DNA from: Flavobacteriales bacterium
GTDB taxonomy: Bacteria > Bacteroidota > Bacteroidia > Flavobacteriales_D > Crocinitomicaceae
DNA length: 64,000 nucleotides
NCBI GenBank assembly: GCA_018883325.1
Contig: VEQH01000001.1
Span: forward strand, 62,001-126,000
Reading direction: 5' to 3'
Below, in pieces: positions 37,688-46,207 of this stretch. How positions within the stretch are numbered: position 1 is the first letter of the stretch; each line of letters begins with the position of its first letter. The notes under the pieces were generated by a model. That model had not been told where the DNA came from. It was given only the letters and a program-made list of their open reading frames with translations, and did not search any database. A program made the translations under genes and the position numbers.

Positions 37688-39351
37688 CCCTTTCCTGGCT
37701 TCATCCCACCAATCGAAGGTTTCGAAGGAGAAACGGATGGTCTTGCTGGTGATGATGCAGGTTTAGATGGCGAAGAGGATGGTTTATTAACTGGTGAAGA
37801 GAATACTGGTCTTGAATTTATTACAGGTTTTTCGTTTTGCACAGGTGAAGTTGAACTCGGTTTTTCACGCTGAAAATCAGTATTTATTTCTGGTTTTTTC
37901 TCTGGCGAAGAATTATTTTCATTGAGCACACCTTCTTTGCCATTTTCACCTTTATTAACTGGCTCAAAATCATTTCCTTTTGTTGGTTTTTCTGGCTCTC
38001 TTATTTGTGGATTAAAATCTTTTATTGTGCCGTCAGGATTTGCTTCTCTTGGTGTTGAACCTAAAAGACCACCTTCACCAAAAGTTCTTTCATTCGTGTT
38101 TAGAGCTGGTTTTTTGATGTCGTGCAACAATCTTCCGCGCACTGGATTTGTTGGAGTTGGAATTGGATTCGGCGTAATATCTAAAAATCCATTATCAAAA
38201 ATACAACCGCGCATTTCATCGGCAGTAACTCCCATTTGTTCGCAACGACGACGAGCATTTGATTGACGACCCATATCCAAATCGTTCAAGGTGTAATGCA
38301 CTCGTGGAAAAGAACGGTCGGTAAATGAAAGTGTTGAACGTCCATTTCCGTAGTCAAACAAGGTTGTCAAATCGTTAACTCTCCAATCTTCAGCAAAATC
38401 TTTCGCAAGAAAAGCTAAATATTCTTTTTCAGCAAAATCTGAACCTCTTGACAAAGCAGGATTTCCGAAGGTAGAGAAAGATGCATAGACTGGACGAAAA
38501 CTATTGGTACTTCTCGTGTTGAAATCGTCATTCATATCGCCGTTTGCATTCCCAAGTAAACCTTCAAATTCACCTCTATCACAAGCAAAAATTTGAACCG
38601 TTACATTCGCTAATTGCATACTTCCACTCATTCGACTATCAATGATAACCGTTTCACCTGTTGGCCAGGAAATAATATAATTTCTTCCTTCTAGTCGAAC
38701 TGTTCCTCCTCTAGGTAAAAAATACGTTCTTCCTTGAAGCTGAATTGGTTGACCTTCTAAACGAAATGGAGCGCTGTTGAAATCTGGTTTATCTTCGCCA
38801 TAAAAACAAAGTCGGTCTCCCCCAACATTCATAGCGACAGCGGTATTCAGCGAAAAACTTTCACTTTGTGGTTTTTGTCGCGTTTGCACTTCAAAATGTC
38901 CTTTGTTTGATTTTGACAAAACAAATTCACCTACAGTTTGAAAAGAGTAAGTTGCTTTGTCAAAAGAGTTCAAATGTGGATCACCATAACTTCTTCCTGT
39001 CAAAAGCTCACAAAAGCTATGATTTAAAATCATTTCAATTGGCGCCCAATTTGTTCCACTTGCAGCATTTGGATTGCGACCAATTGTTTGAACGGAAGCT
39101 AACAAATCTCTTCTTCTATCCATTGGTACCATTGTCAACATTTCATAAGGCGTAAACTCTTCTGGAAAAGTTCTATCAGGAATCGCTTCACCTTTTGAAA
39201 TGGCACGAAAAGAATTAGCTAACCATTCCCCTCTTACGGGATCCCAACTTTGCAATTGAGATTTAATACTCGCAAAAGAATCATCCGATTGAGACCAAAA
39301 AGAAAGGCTATAAACAAGAAATACTGCTACAAGATAGAATTGTGATTTCAT
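37684..39351 (-). CDS. Secreted protein with von Willebrand factor type D domain
   Basis: A 555-residue protein from the ATG at 39351, which begins a clear signal peptide (MKSQFYLVAVFLVYSLSFWSQ). A longer frame starts at 39393 in a 4-base overlap with the regulator gene upstream; it adds 14 residues and buries the signal, so it is less likely, though coupling is possible. Residues about 115-300 form a VWD domain: CELLTGRSYGDPHLNSFDKA, TYSFQTVGEFVLSKS, FEVQTRQK and GLLGNANGDMNDDFNTR. A low-complexity Pro/Ser/Lys-rich tail (last 120 residues, with SSPSKPASSPARPSVSPS) follows. There is no T9SS domain. VWD domains usually mediate large extracellular assemblies; the role here is unknown. Confidence 0.8.
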   Translation of the reverse strand: MKSQFYLVAVFLVYSLSFWSQSDDSFASIKSQLQSWDPVRGEWLANSFRAISKGEAIPDRTFPEEFTPYEMLTMVPMDRRRDLLASVQTIGRNPNAASGTNWAPIEMILNHSFCELLTGRSYGDPHLNSFDKATYSFQTVGEFVLSKSNKGHFEVQTRQKPQSESFSLNTAVAMNVGGDRLCFYGEDKPDFNSAPFRLEGQPIQLQGRTYFLPRGGTVRLEGRNYIISWPTGETVIIDSRMSGSMQLANVTVQIFACDRGEFEGLLGNANGDMNDDFNTRSTNSFRPVYASFSTFGNPALSRGSDFAEKEYLAFLAKDFAEDWRVNDLTTLFDYGNGRSTLSFTDRSFPRVHYTLNDLDMGRQSNARRRCEQMGVTADEMRGCIFDNGFLDITPNPIPTPTNPVRGRLLHDIKKPALNTNERTFGEGGLLGSTPREANPDGTIKDFNPQIREPEKPTKGNDFEPVNKGENGKEGVLNENNSSPEKKPEINTDFQREKPSSTSPVQNEKPVINSRPVFSSPVNKPSSSPSKPASSPARPSVSPSKPSIGGMKPGKG

Positions 39352-39389
39352 AAGAAAATTTATTTTTTTGAAACAAAAAACGAGCCAAA

Positions 39390-40058
39390 TCAATCATTGA
39401 ATTTGTAACCAACTCCTTTTACTGTTGTGATATAATGATCACCGATTTTCTCTCGAAGTTTTCTAATGTGAACGTCAATTGTGCGATCTCCAACAATAAT
39501 ATCTGTTCCCCAAACTTTTTCAAGAATTACCTCTCTTTTAAACACAAAATTGGGTTTTGAAACTAACAGCGCCAATAATTCAAATTCTTTTTTGGGAAGT
39601 TGAATTTCTTTACCTTCTTTTTCTACCAAATATTTTTCGCGATTAATCCTTAGTTCGTTGCTGTGTGTCTCTTCAACCGTTTTACGTGTTTCATTTCTAC
39701 GCATTAAAGCATTAATTCTACTTACTAAAACTTTTGGCTTAATTGGTTTAGTAACGTAATCATCACCACCCGATTCTAATCCAGCAATCTGACTGTAATC
39801 CTCACTTCTTGCTGTAAGAAAACAAATTAAAATATCTTTATTTTCAGTTGAAGATTTCAATTGCTCACAAACTTCAATACCATCCATTCCGGGCATCATT
39901 ACATCAAGCAGAATTAAATCTGGTTTTTCTTTCCTAACCTCTTCAAGACATTTAATACCATTCTCAACCGTTCGAATAGAATGATTTTCCTTTTCTAAAT
40001 TATACCTAAGAATTTCTCGAATGTCTTCATCGTCATCAACGATTAAAATAGATGCCAT
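39390..40058 (-). CDS. OmpR/PhoB-family response regulator
   Basis: A 222-residue regulator. The receiver domain (1-120) has the acidic pocket VDDDED, the phospho-acceptor in LILLDVMMPGMDG (Asp52), the Thr in FLTARSED and the Lys in DDYVTKPIKP. The C-terminal winged helix (about 130-222) shows LPKKEFELLALLVSKPNFVFKREVILEKVWG and RTIDVHIRKLREKIG, typical of OmpR-type DNA binding. No histidine kinase gene is adjacent; the next gene downstream on the same strand is the VWD protein, overlapping by 4 bases if the longer start is used. Its kinase must be encoded elsewhere. Confidence 0.93.
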   Translation of the reverse strand: MASILIVDDDEDIREILRYNLEKENHSIRTVENGIKCLEEVRKEKPDLILLDVMMPGMDGIEVCEQLKSSTENKDILICFLTARSEDYSQIAGLESGGDDYVTKPIKPKVLVSRINALMRRNETRKTVEETHSNELRINREKYLVEKEGKEIQLPKKEFELLALLVSKPNFVFKREVILEKVWGTDIIVGDRTIDVHIRKLREKIGDHYITTVKGVGYKFND

Positions 40059-40300
40059 TTCATTACTTTTTAATTTGTATTGTAAAGATAATTGAATCTA
40101 TACAAAGACCAACAAAATAGATTCACGAATTGCTGTGAGCTATGAAGCTAAGGAGTTCTCGAAATGAAATAGAAAAAGACCATTAACAAAACACTGAAAA
40201 CAATTTAGAATTCAAGACTTATCTCAAATTCTAGTTCATCTCATTTCAACCTCAAAAAGGAATATCCCTTGAAAAATTCAAAAAAAATCACAAATAACAT
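40059..40300. other. Intergenic region upstream of the regulator gene
   Basis: No gene is seen in these 242 bases ahead of the response regulator on the minus strand. They are AT-rich, and I see no clear promoter consensus or hairpin apart from the small RNA promoter that begins at 40301. Confidence 0.5.
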
Positions 40301-40328
40301 TTTGATATTTTATTTATACATACATTTG
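40301..40328 (+). promoter_or_regulatory. Promoter (-33 TTTG, -7 TACATTTG) of the small RNA candidate
   Basis: TTTG at 40301-40304 and TACATTTG at 40321-40328 match both halves of the Bacteroidota promoter consensus. The 16-base spacer is slightly short compared with 18 in the tRNA-tuf promoter in this window. Predicted start at about 40335. Confidence 0.6.
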
Positions 40329-40333
40329 TCTCA

Positions 40334-40394
40334 GTAGTAGGTTAGGTTGATTGCCGGGAGCTTTGGACAATGTTCAAGGCTCTCGGTGTTTTTG
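40334..40394 (+). ncRNA. Small non-coding RNA candidate ending in a strong hairpin
   Basis: Directly behind a two-box promoter lies a short region of about 60 bases with no reading frame. It contains a single-stranded G/U-rich part (GTAGTAGGTTAGGTTGATTG) and then a 15-pair hairpin at 40354-40386, with arms CCGGGAGCTTTGGAC and GTTCAAGGCTCTCGG (including G-U pairs) and a 3-base loop. Next comes TG and then five T at 40389-40393. This is a complete transcription unit of promoter, RNA and terminator in a gene-free gap between two response regulators. It may belong to the Flavo-1 RNA class known from Flavobacteria; that match is from memory and untested. The hairpin is more GC-rich than its surroundings. 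Confidence 0.6.
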
Positions 40395-40589
40395 GACGTT
40401 TCGTTTCTTTTTCTAACTAACAAAAGACACAATTCCTTTTATGTCCTTTATTGATTCAACAAAAAAATAATTTCATTCATTTCTCTTTTTGAAATTAATA
40501 ACACACAATTTAAGTGAATCAATTCAAAATAATTAAAGATATTTGGAAAGTTTTGAAAATAGATTACCTTTTTAACTAATGCTCAATCA
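40395..40589. other. Intergenic region upstream of the second regulator gene
   Basis: No gene is seen. A near-consensus -7 box, TACCTTTT, lies about 20 bases ahead of the regulator ATG at 40590, and the rest is AT-rich. Confidence 0.45.
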
Positions 40590-41279
40590 ATGAAAATAAA
40601 AGTGCTTTTGGCTGAAGACGATGTCAATCTAGGTCTTGTTATTTCAGATCAACTTAAATCAGATGGATACGCAGTTAGTCTTTGTTGCGATGGCGTTGAA
40701 GCTTTACAAAGATTTAATTCTGAAGATTACCACTTATGTATTTTTGACGTGATGATGCCCAAAAAAGATGGTTTCACTCTTGCAAAAGACATTCGTAAAA
40801 TGAATGCTGAAATTCCGATTTTATTTTTGACAGCCAAATCAATGACGGAAGACAAGGTTCAAGGATTCAATTCTGGTGGCGATGATTATTTGACAAAACC
40901 TTTTAGTGTTGAAGAACTTCAACTAAGAATAAAAGCTTTATTAAAAAGAGTGAATATAAAAGTTGAAAGTGAAGATGAAAAACAAATTCAGATGGGGATT
41001 TATCTTTTCGATGTTGAAAACTACACACTTAAAAACGGAGACGAAATCAAAACACTCACAAAAAAAGAAGCCCACATTTTAAAAGTTTTATACAAATTCA
41101 AAAACCAAGTAGTTCCAAGAGAAGTTATTCTCAATGCTGTTTGGGGGCAAGACGATTATTTCGTGGGAAGAAGTTTTGATGTTTTTATTACCAAACTTAG
41201 AAAATACTTAAGCTTGGAACCTAATATAAAAATCTCTAACATTCACGGTGTTGGTTTTAAATTTGAAATTAAAGAATGA
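40590..41279 (+). CDS. OmpR-family response regulator
   Basis: A 229-residue regulator. The receiver domain has LLAEDDVNLG, the phospho-acceptor in LCIFDVMMPKKDG (Asp53), the switch Thr in LFLTAKSM and the Lys in DDYLTKPFSVEEL. The winged-helix domain (about 135-229) shows LTKKEAHILKVLYKFKNQVVPREVILNAVWG and RSFDVFITKLRKYL. It is a distinct protein from the regulator at 39390-40058, with only family-level similarity. No kinase gene is adjacent. The end overlaps the tsaB start by 4 bases (ATGA), so the two are translationally coupled. Confidence 0.93.
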   Translation: MKIKVLLAEDDVNLGLVISDQLKSDGYAVSLCCDGVEALQRFNSEDYHLCIFDVMMPKKDGFTLAKDIRKMNAEIPILFLTAKSMTEDKVQGFNSGGDDYLTKPFSVEELQLRIKALLKRVNIKVESEDEKQIQMGIYLFDVENYTLKNGDEIKTLTKKEAHILKVLYKFKNQVVPREVILNAVWGQDDYFVGRSFDVFITKLRKYLSLEPNIKISNIHGVGFKFEIKE

Positions 41280-41944
41280 GTAATTTTTTATTGCACATAG
41301 AAACTTGCACGAAGATGTGTTCGGTTGCTCTTTCAGAAAATGGAAAGCTACTTGACTGTATCGAAAACGATGCCGATAATTATATTCACGGTGAATATTT
41401 AACCGTTTACATTGAAGAGATTTTAGCAAAAAATAAGTTGACTCCGTCTCTACTTTCTGCTGTTTCTTTTTCATCTGGTCCAGGTTCTTACACAGGTTTG
41501 AGAATTGGATTATCAGTAGCCAAAGGATTGTGTTTTGCTCTTTCGATTCCATTAATTTCGGTTTCAACACTTAAAGTCTTAGCTTCTTTAGGAAAAGAAA
41601 AATATCCAGGTTCAACTTTAGTTCCAATGATAGATGCGAGAAGAAATGAAGTTTATTGCGAAATTTTCAACCCAGAACTAAAAAGTATAAAACCTCTTTC
41701 TGCTGACATTTTAGACGAAACAAGCTATCAAAACTTTGAACCTTTTGTTTGTTTTGGTGATGGAGCTGAAAAAATGAGCAATCAATGGGAACATAGAAAA
41801 ATTACGTTTGACACATCGATAAAACTATCTGCAAAAGGTCAAGTCGCTCAAGCTTATGAAAAATTCATTAAAAACGAATTTGAAGATGTTGCTTATTTCA
41901 CTCCTTTGTATCTGAAAGAATTTGTGACTGGCGGAGGAAACTAA
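41276..41944 (+). CDS. tsaB: tRNA threonylcarbamoyladenosine biosynthesis protein TsaB
   Basis: A 222-residue protein of the ASKHA fold. ILHIETCTKMCSVAL-like start (LLHIETCTKMCSVALSENG), then FSSGPGSYTGLRIGLSVAKGLCFAL, the most conserved TsaB block, and MIDARRNEVYCEIF. With TsaD and TsaE it forms the complex that puts threonylcarbamoyl on A37 of ANN-decoding tRNAs; TsaB is the non-catalytic dimerisation partner. It is coupled to a response regulator gene upstream by a 4-base overlap, which is an unusual pairing. The stop lies 4 bases from the convergent stop of the M23 peptidase gene. Confidence 0.93.
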   Translation: MSNFLLHIETCTKMCSVALSENGKLLDCIENDADNYIHGEYLTVYIEEILAKNKLTPSLLSAVSFSSGPGSYTGLRIGLSVAKGLCFALSIPLISVSTLKVLASLGKEKYPGSTLVPMIDARRNEVYCEIFNPELKSIKPLSADILDETSYQNFEPFVCFGDGAEKMSNQWEHRKITFDTSIKLSAKGQVAQAYEKFIKNEFEDVAYFTPLYLKEFVTGGGN

Positions 41945-41948
41945 AAAC

Positions 41949-43643
41949 TTACATTTCACTAAAACACAAACTTGCGCACCAAAAAGTAGTATTTCCACAG
42001 AAATCTGTAACCATTAGTTCTAAATTTTGCTCTGAACGAATAAAAGGATTTCGTCTGAAAACCAATAAATTATTTTTCAAATCAAATTCTATTGGATACC
42101 AAACACCTTCAACAAAAAGATGGTATTCCTTGATTCCAGCTTGAGAATCAGAAATTTTCCACGTTACTTTTTCTTTAACAATTAAAGTATCCGTTTCCTT
42201 AAAATTTGAAACCGAAACCGACGGCGCAATTGTGTCAATTTTCACAGAGAAACTACCCAAATATTTAGACTCAGTATGCAATTGATCTGCTTTGAATTCC
42301 GTTGTTAAAGCATGGTTTCCTTTTGAATTTACATTAATATACTGTTTTTCAATTGGGAAATTTGCCAAAGGTTTAATGCTAACTTTGATTGATTTTTGAA
42401 TCGGAACAGAAGCGTCACCTAGAAGCATTTTATCGAGATTAACAAGCTTTTTAGTTGGTTCGTAAAAAGTAAAAAGTGGGATTTCAAATTTCACCTTTGA
42501 ACTTGAAAAAATATAGCTAGAATCTGGAACAAAGTAATCAGTTCGATTAAAAAACGATGGAATTTGAATTGGGTTTTCTCCATTAATCAATACTTTAAAT
42601 TGATATTCAAACGCATTTTGATTGATATCTTTCAAAACAATCTTTAGTTGAGTCGTATCCTTGATTTTAGGCTGAATTGAACCAATTTCTTCCATTTGGT
42701 AAATTTCCAAAGGATTGTACTTGTTTTTGAAAAGCTTGTAAAACTTCTTGTTATTCGTTTTGTATTCATTGTAATCTATGTGGTTATTGACATAGCGAGC
42801 ATCCTCAAATGAAATACGATTGACTTTCGATTGAAAAACGGTGTCTGCATTGCTTACCAAACTATTTTCATACAAACCAAATGAGCTTCCCGTTTTGCCG
42901 ATTGGATCAAAACCGCTAACAGCAATAGCTAAACTTGCCTTGCTTGGTAAAAAATCGTTTGGCAATACTATCATTTGATTTTGATTAATTACGCCTTTTT
43001 TCGACTTTTCAATCTTTATTAATTTTGATTTTCCAGGAATAACGAAACCATTTTCATCAACTGCATAGATTTTCACTGCATTTAAAACTGGCGCCAAAGT
43101 GTCCAAAACTGAAAAACCATTTTTCAAAGGATTCAAAGCAATCTCGGTTTTTGTATCACGAATTTCAAAATGCAAATGTGGCCCTGTTGAATTTCCACTA
43201 TTTCCAGAATATGCAATTAACTCTCCCTTTTTTACCTTCAATTTATTTGAAGTTAAGCTCAAGTCAATTTCATTTAAAAATTCTTTTTTCTGAATTGGAA
43301 GAATGAAGTCGTTAATTCTTTTAGAAAACACAGAACAATGAGCATAAACAGAAGTCGTTCCATTTAGATGGTCGATATACAAAACCTTTCCGTAACCACT
43401 TGGTGAAATCCGAATACGAGAAATATATCCATCAGCAATGGCATGCATCGAAATTCCCTCCCGTCCATTAGTACGAAAATCGAGTCCCATGTGAAAATGA
43501 TTCGGGCGAATGTCTCCAAAAGTAGCACTTAACTCTAATGGAATACCAAGGGGCGAATGGTATGCGTTATCGACAGAAACAAATTGACCAAAACTGCTAA
43601 AAGAAAGAAAAATGGAGATGAAAAATGAAATGAAATTTCGCAT
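41949..43643 (-). CDS. M23 family metallopeptidase, secreted
   Basis: A 564-residue protein from the ATG at 43643; a TTG two codons upstream lies inside the promoter box and is not a likely start. A signal peptide (residues 1-20, cleaved after FGQ) precedes a LytM/M23 domain with the zinc ligands in HFHMGLDF (His51, Asp55) and GPHLHFEI (His158), and VLYIDHLNGTTSVYAH between them. M23 peptidases cut peptidoglycan cross-bridges or act as amidase activators. Residues about 180-564 are beta-rich, with repeated extended segments, and may form Ig-like modules for substrate or partner binding. The role is probably cell-wall remodelling in the periplasm. Confidence 0.9.
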   Translation of the reverse strand: MRNFISFFISIFLSFSSFGQFVSVDNAYHSPLGIPLELSATFGDIRPNHFHMGLDFRTNGREGISMHAIADGYISRIRISPSGYGKVLYIDHLNGTTSVYAHCSVFSKRINDFILPIQKKEFLNEIDLSLTSNKLKVKKGELIAYSGNSGNSTGPHLHFEIRDTKTEIALNPLKNGFSVLDTLAPVLNAVKIYAVDENGFVIPGKSKLIKIEKSKKGVINQNQMIVLPNDFLPSKASLAIAVSGFDPIGKTGSSFGLYENSLVSNADTVFQSKVNRISFEDARYVNNHIDYNEYKTNNKKFYKLFKNKYNPLEIYQMEEIGSIQPKIKDTTQLKIVLKDINQNAFEYQFKVLINGENPIQIPSFFNRTDYFVPDSSYIFSSSKVKFEIPLFTFYEPTKKLVNLDKMLLGDASVPIQKSIKVSIKPLANFPIEKQYINVNSKGNHALTTEFKADQLHTESKYLGSFSVKIDTIAPSVSVSNFKETDTLIVKEKVTWKISDSQAGIKEYHLFVEGVWYPIEFDLKNNLLVFRRNPFIRSEQNLELMVTDFCGNTTFWCASLCFSEM

Positions 43644-43646
43644 AGG

Positions 43647-43654
43647 CAAAGGTA
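43647..43654 (-). promoter_or_regulatory. Promoter -7 box for the M23 peptidase gene
   Basis: The minus strand reads TACCTTTG (TAnnTTTG), ending only 3 bases before the ATG at 43643. The predicted start of transcription falls on or next to the start codon, so the mRNA is probably leaderless. Confidence 0.5.
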
Positions 43655-43786
43655 AGGTTTTAAATAGGGTCTGCTGAAAAACACAAGCAAATATTGTTTT
43701 TGAATCAGACTAAAATGATTAAACAATATTCATTCCTATTTTAGGTATCATTGAGGATTCAATCTTGTCGATTTTAAATTCGGATT

Positions 43787-43816
43787 TTATTTCCGAAACA
43801 TTCATTTCGGAAATAA
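43787..43816. repeat. Perfect 12-base inverted repeat
   Basis: TTATTTCCGAAA at 43787-43798 and TTTCGGAAATAA at 43805-43816 are perfect inverted copies with a 6-base loop, in the roughly 300-base gap between the divergent M23 and coiled-coil genes. There is no T-tract on either side, so a terminator is unlikely; an operator or a structured leader is possible. The rest of the gap shows no gene. Confidence 0.7.
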
Positions 43817-43937
43817 TTGTTTCTATATAAGCTGATATTCAGAATTAAACTATTCTCTGAAAGTTGTATTCGTTTATTTATCTTCAAAAACTTGCAAAAT
43901 ACCTTCCAAAAACTGTTGCTTGTAAACTTAACAATGT

Positions 43938-43945
43938 TAACTTTG
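43938..43945 (+). promoter_or_regulatory. Promoter -7 box for the coiled-coil/zapA/rny operon
   Basis: TAACTTTG (TAnnTTTG) ends 16 bases before the ATG at 43962. It would drive the coiled-coil gene, zapA and probably rny. Confidence 0.55.
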
Positions 43946-43961
43946 TGAAAAGTCAAAAAAA

Positions 43962-44279
43962 ATGACCGAAAACATTCAAAATAGTCTTGATAAAATCCTC
44001 GAAAAAGTTAAATCCATCCATGGAGAACTCGTGAAAGAGCGAAAAAATAATTCTGATTTGGAAAACGAAATTCAACAACTTAGAGCTTCTAATCTTGAAA
44101 TTACTAATCAAGTTTTTTCATTAGAAACTGAAGTTGAAACATTACGTTCGGCATTGCATTTGGCTCAAAACAAAGTTGTTGAAGTTCCTGTTCAGGTACC
44201 AATTATTGGAAAACGAGAAGAGGAAATTGATGAACTTGTAAGAGAAATTGAACACTGTATTGAACAGCTTAAGCAATAG
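43962..44279 (+). CDS. Small coiled-coil protein upstream of zapA
   Basis: A 105-residue hydrophilic protein. Residues about 5-75 show unbroken heptads of a coiled coil (ILEKVKSIHGELVKERKN, LENEIQQLRASNLEITNQ, ETEVETLRSAL). A short loop with VVEVPVQVPIIGK separates it from a second helix, REEEIDELVREIEHCIEQLKQ. There is no signal peptide. It lies 2 bases upstream of zapA in one operon, so a role in division, perhaps comparable to ZapB (a coiled coil that binds ZapA), is a reasonable guess. I do not see sequence identity that would prove it. Confidence 0.7.
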   Translation: MTENIQNSLDKILEKVKSIHGELVKERKNNSDLENEIQQLRASNLEITNQVFSLETEVETLRSALHLAQNKVVEVPVQVPIIGKREEEIDELVREIEHCIEQLKQ

Positions 44280-44281
44280 AA

Positions 44282-44578
44282 ATGAGTAAAGTTTCATTGA
44301 AAATCACCATCGCGGGAAGAACATATCCTTTGAATGTTTTGGAATCAGAACAAGAAAAAGTATTAAAAGCCGCAGATGATATCAACAAGGCAATTGAATT
44401 GTTGAGTAAAAGTTATGCAGTTAAAGATACTCAGGACTTGCTTGCAATGTCTGCTTTACAATTAATTACGCGAAATGTCGCTCAAAGTAAACCAGAAATA
44501 GTAACGATTCCTGCAGATTATACATCTATTGAGGCTTCATTAGAGGAGCTATCTAAGGAAATAGATTCGCTCAATTAG
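44282..44578 (+). CDS. zapA: Cell division protein ZapA
   Basis: A 98-residue protein. The N-terminal strand VSLKITIAGRTYPLNVLESEQEKVLKAADDINKAIELL is the ZapA head, followed by a helix (TQDLLAMSALQLITRNVAQ) and a short coiled-coil end. ZapA tetramers cross-link FtsZ filaments at the midcell ring. It is the second gene of a small operon: a coiled-coil gene lies 2 bases upstream and rny 52 bases downstream, the usual zapA-rny order in Flavobacteriales. Confidence 0.9.
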   Translation: MSKVSLKITIAGRTYPLNVLESEQEKVLKAADDINKAIELLSKSYAVKDTQDLLAMSALQLITRNVAQSKPEIVTIPADYTSIEASLEELSKEIDSLN

Positions 44579-44630
44579 TCTTACTTTCATCCTTTAACAA
44601 CTGAATTATTAATTTATTAGTTGTTTTATT

Positions 44631-46163
44631 ATGGAAATTATTATTGGTTTATTAGTTGGACTTGTTGGTGGAGGAATTGCCACTTTCTTGTTTCAACAAA
44701 CGGCTCTAAAAAACAAAAGTCAGAAAATCGTTAAAGATGCTGAGTTAGAAGCTGAAAACATCAAAAAAGAACGCATCCTTCAGGCTAAAGAGAAATTCTT
44801 AAAATTAAAAGAAGAGCACGAGGCTACTTCAAAAGAGCGCGAGCGAAAAATGCAATCAAATGAAGATCGTTTGAAAGCAAAAGAAAAAACATTAACTCAA
44901 AAATTAGAAGAATTAAACCGTAAGGAAAAAGAAATCGAGAAAATTCAATCTGAATTTGAAACAAAACATACTGCGCTTGACATTCGAACACAAGAATTAG
45001 ATAAAATGCAACAAAAACAAGTTGCTGAATTATCTAAAATTAGTGGCTTATCACCAGAAGATGCTAAAAATCAATTAATGGAAGCATTAAAAGATGAGGC
45101 AAGAACTGGTGCAATGGCAACAATCAAAGAAATCACTGAAGAAGCTAAATTAAACGCAAATAAAGAGGCACGAAAAATTGTTATTCAGTCTATTCAACGT
45201 GTTGCAACAGAACAAGCAATCGAAAATGCAGTATCGGTGTTTAACATTGAATCCGATGAAGTAAAAGGTAGAATTATTGGTCGCGAAGGTAGAAACATTC
45301 GTGCATTAGAGGCTGCAACAGGTGTTGAAATCATTGTTGACGATACGCCAGAGGCAATTATCCTTTCTTGTTTTGATCCTGTTAGAAGAGAAATAGCTCG
45401 TTTGTCTTTGCATCAACTAGTTTCTGATGGTCGTATTCACCCAGCTCGTATTGAAGAAGTTGTTGCTAAAACAAAACGACAATTAGACGAAGAAATCGCT
45501 GAAACAGGTAAAAGAACCTGTATTGATTTAGGAATTCATGGTTTGCATCCTGAGTTAATGCGTATGATTGGACGTATGAAATACCGTTCTTCTTACGGTC
45601 AAAACTTATTACAACACAGCCGCGAAGTAGCCAATCTTTGTGCTATAATGGCTGCTGAACTTGGATTAAATGTTAAATTGGCAAAAAGAGCTGGTTTATT
45701 ACACGATATTGGTAAAGTTCCTGACGAAGAACCAGAATTACCTCATGCTATCTTAGGGATGAAAATTGCTGAGAAATTTGGTGAAAAAGGCGATGTATTA
45801 AATGCTATTGGAGCTCACCACGACGAAATTGAAATGACTACATTAATTTCTCCAATCGTTCAAGTTTGTGATGCTATTTCTGGTGCTCGACCTGGTGCCC
45901 GACGCGAAATTGTTGAAGCTTACATTAAACGTATAAAAGAACTAGAAAACCTTGCATTATCTTATGACGGCGTTCAAAGCGCTTATGCAATTCAAGCCGG
46001 TAGAGAGTTACGTGTTTTAGTAGAAGCTGAAAAAGTGAGTGACCAACGCTCTGAAGAATTGTCATTTACAATTTCTCAACGCATTCAAACTGAAATGACT
46101 TATCCAGGTCAAGTTAAAGTGACTGTTATCCGAGAAAAACGTTCTGTAAATTACGCGAAGTAA
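44631..46163 (+). CDS. rny: Ribonuclease Y
   Basis: A 510-residue membrane-anchored endoribonuclease. Residues 1-24 are the membrane anchor ([19 protein letters not shown]). Residues about 30-150 are a long charged coiled coil. A KH RNA-binding domain follows ([33 protein letters not shown]), then the HD phosphohydrolase domain ([40 protein letters not shown]). It ends with the conserved [16 protein letters not shown]. It initiates mRNA decay in organisms without RNase E or alongside it. Length and domain order agree with the family. Confidence 0.97.
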   Translation: MEIIIGLLVGLVGGGIATFLFQQTALKNKSQKIVKDAELEAENIKKERILQAKEKFLKLKEEHEATSKERERKMQSNEDRLKAKEKTLTQKLEELNRKEKEIEKIQSEFETKHTALDIRTQELDKMQQKQVAELSKISGLSPEDAKNQLMEALKDEARTGAMATIKEITEEAKLNANKEARKIVIQSIQRVATEQAIENAVSVFNIESDEVKGRIIGREGRNIRALEAATGVEIIVDDTPEAIILSCFDPVRREIARLSLHQLVSDGRIHPARIEEVVAKTKRQLDEEIAETGKRTCIDLGIHGLHPELMRMIGRMKYRSSYGQNLLQHSREVANLCAIMAAELGLNVKLAKRAGLLHDIGKVPDEEPELPHAILGMKIAEKFGEKGDVLNAIGAHHDEIEMTTLISPIVQVCDAISGARPGARREIVEAYIKRIKELENLALSYDGVQSAYAIQAGRELRVLVEAEKVSDQRSEELSFTISQRIQTEMTYPGQVKVTVIREKRSVNYAK

Positions 46164-46207
46164 TAAACGAACATAAGCTTTTTATACTTGTTTTTCATAA
46201 AAACAAA

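Noticed and set aside
43774-43956. A 60-codon minus-strand frame between the M23 and coiled-coil genes
   Set aside because: It shows no family resemblance, its composition is that of intergenic DNA, and it covers the promoter of the opposite gene.
44588-44630. Possible terminator between zapA and rny
   Set aside because: The arms ACAACT/AGTTGT are only 6 pairs and the loop is long and AT-rich; the genes are most likely cotranscribed.
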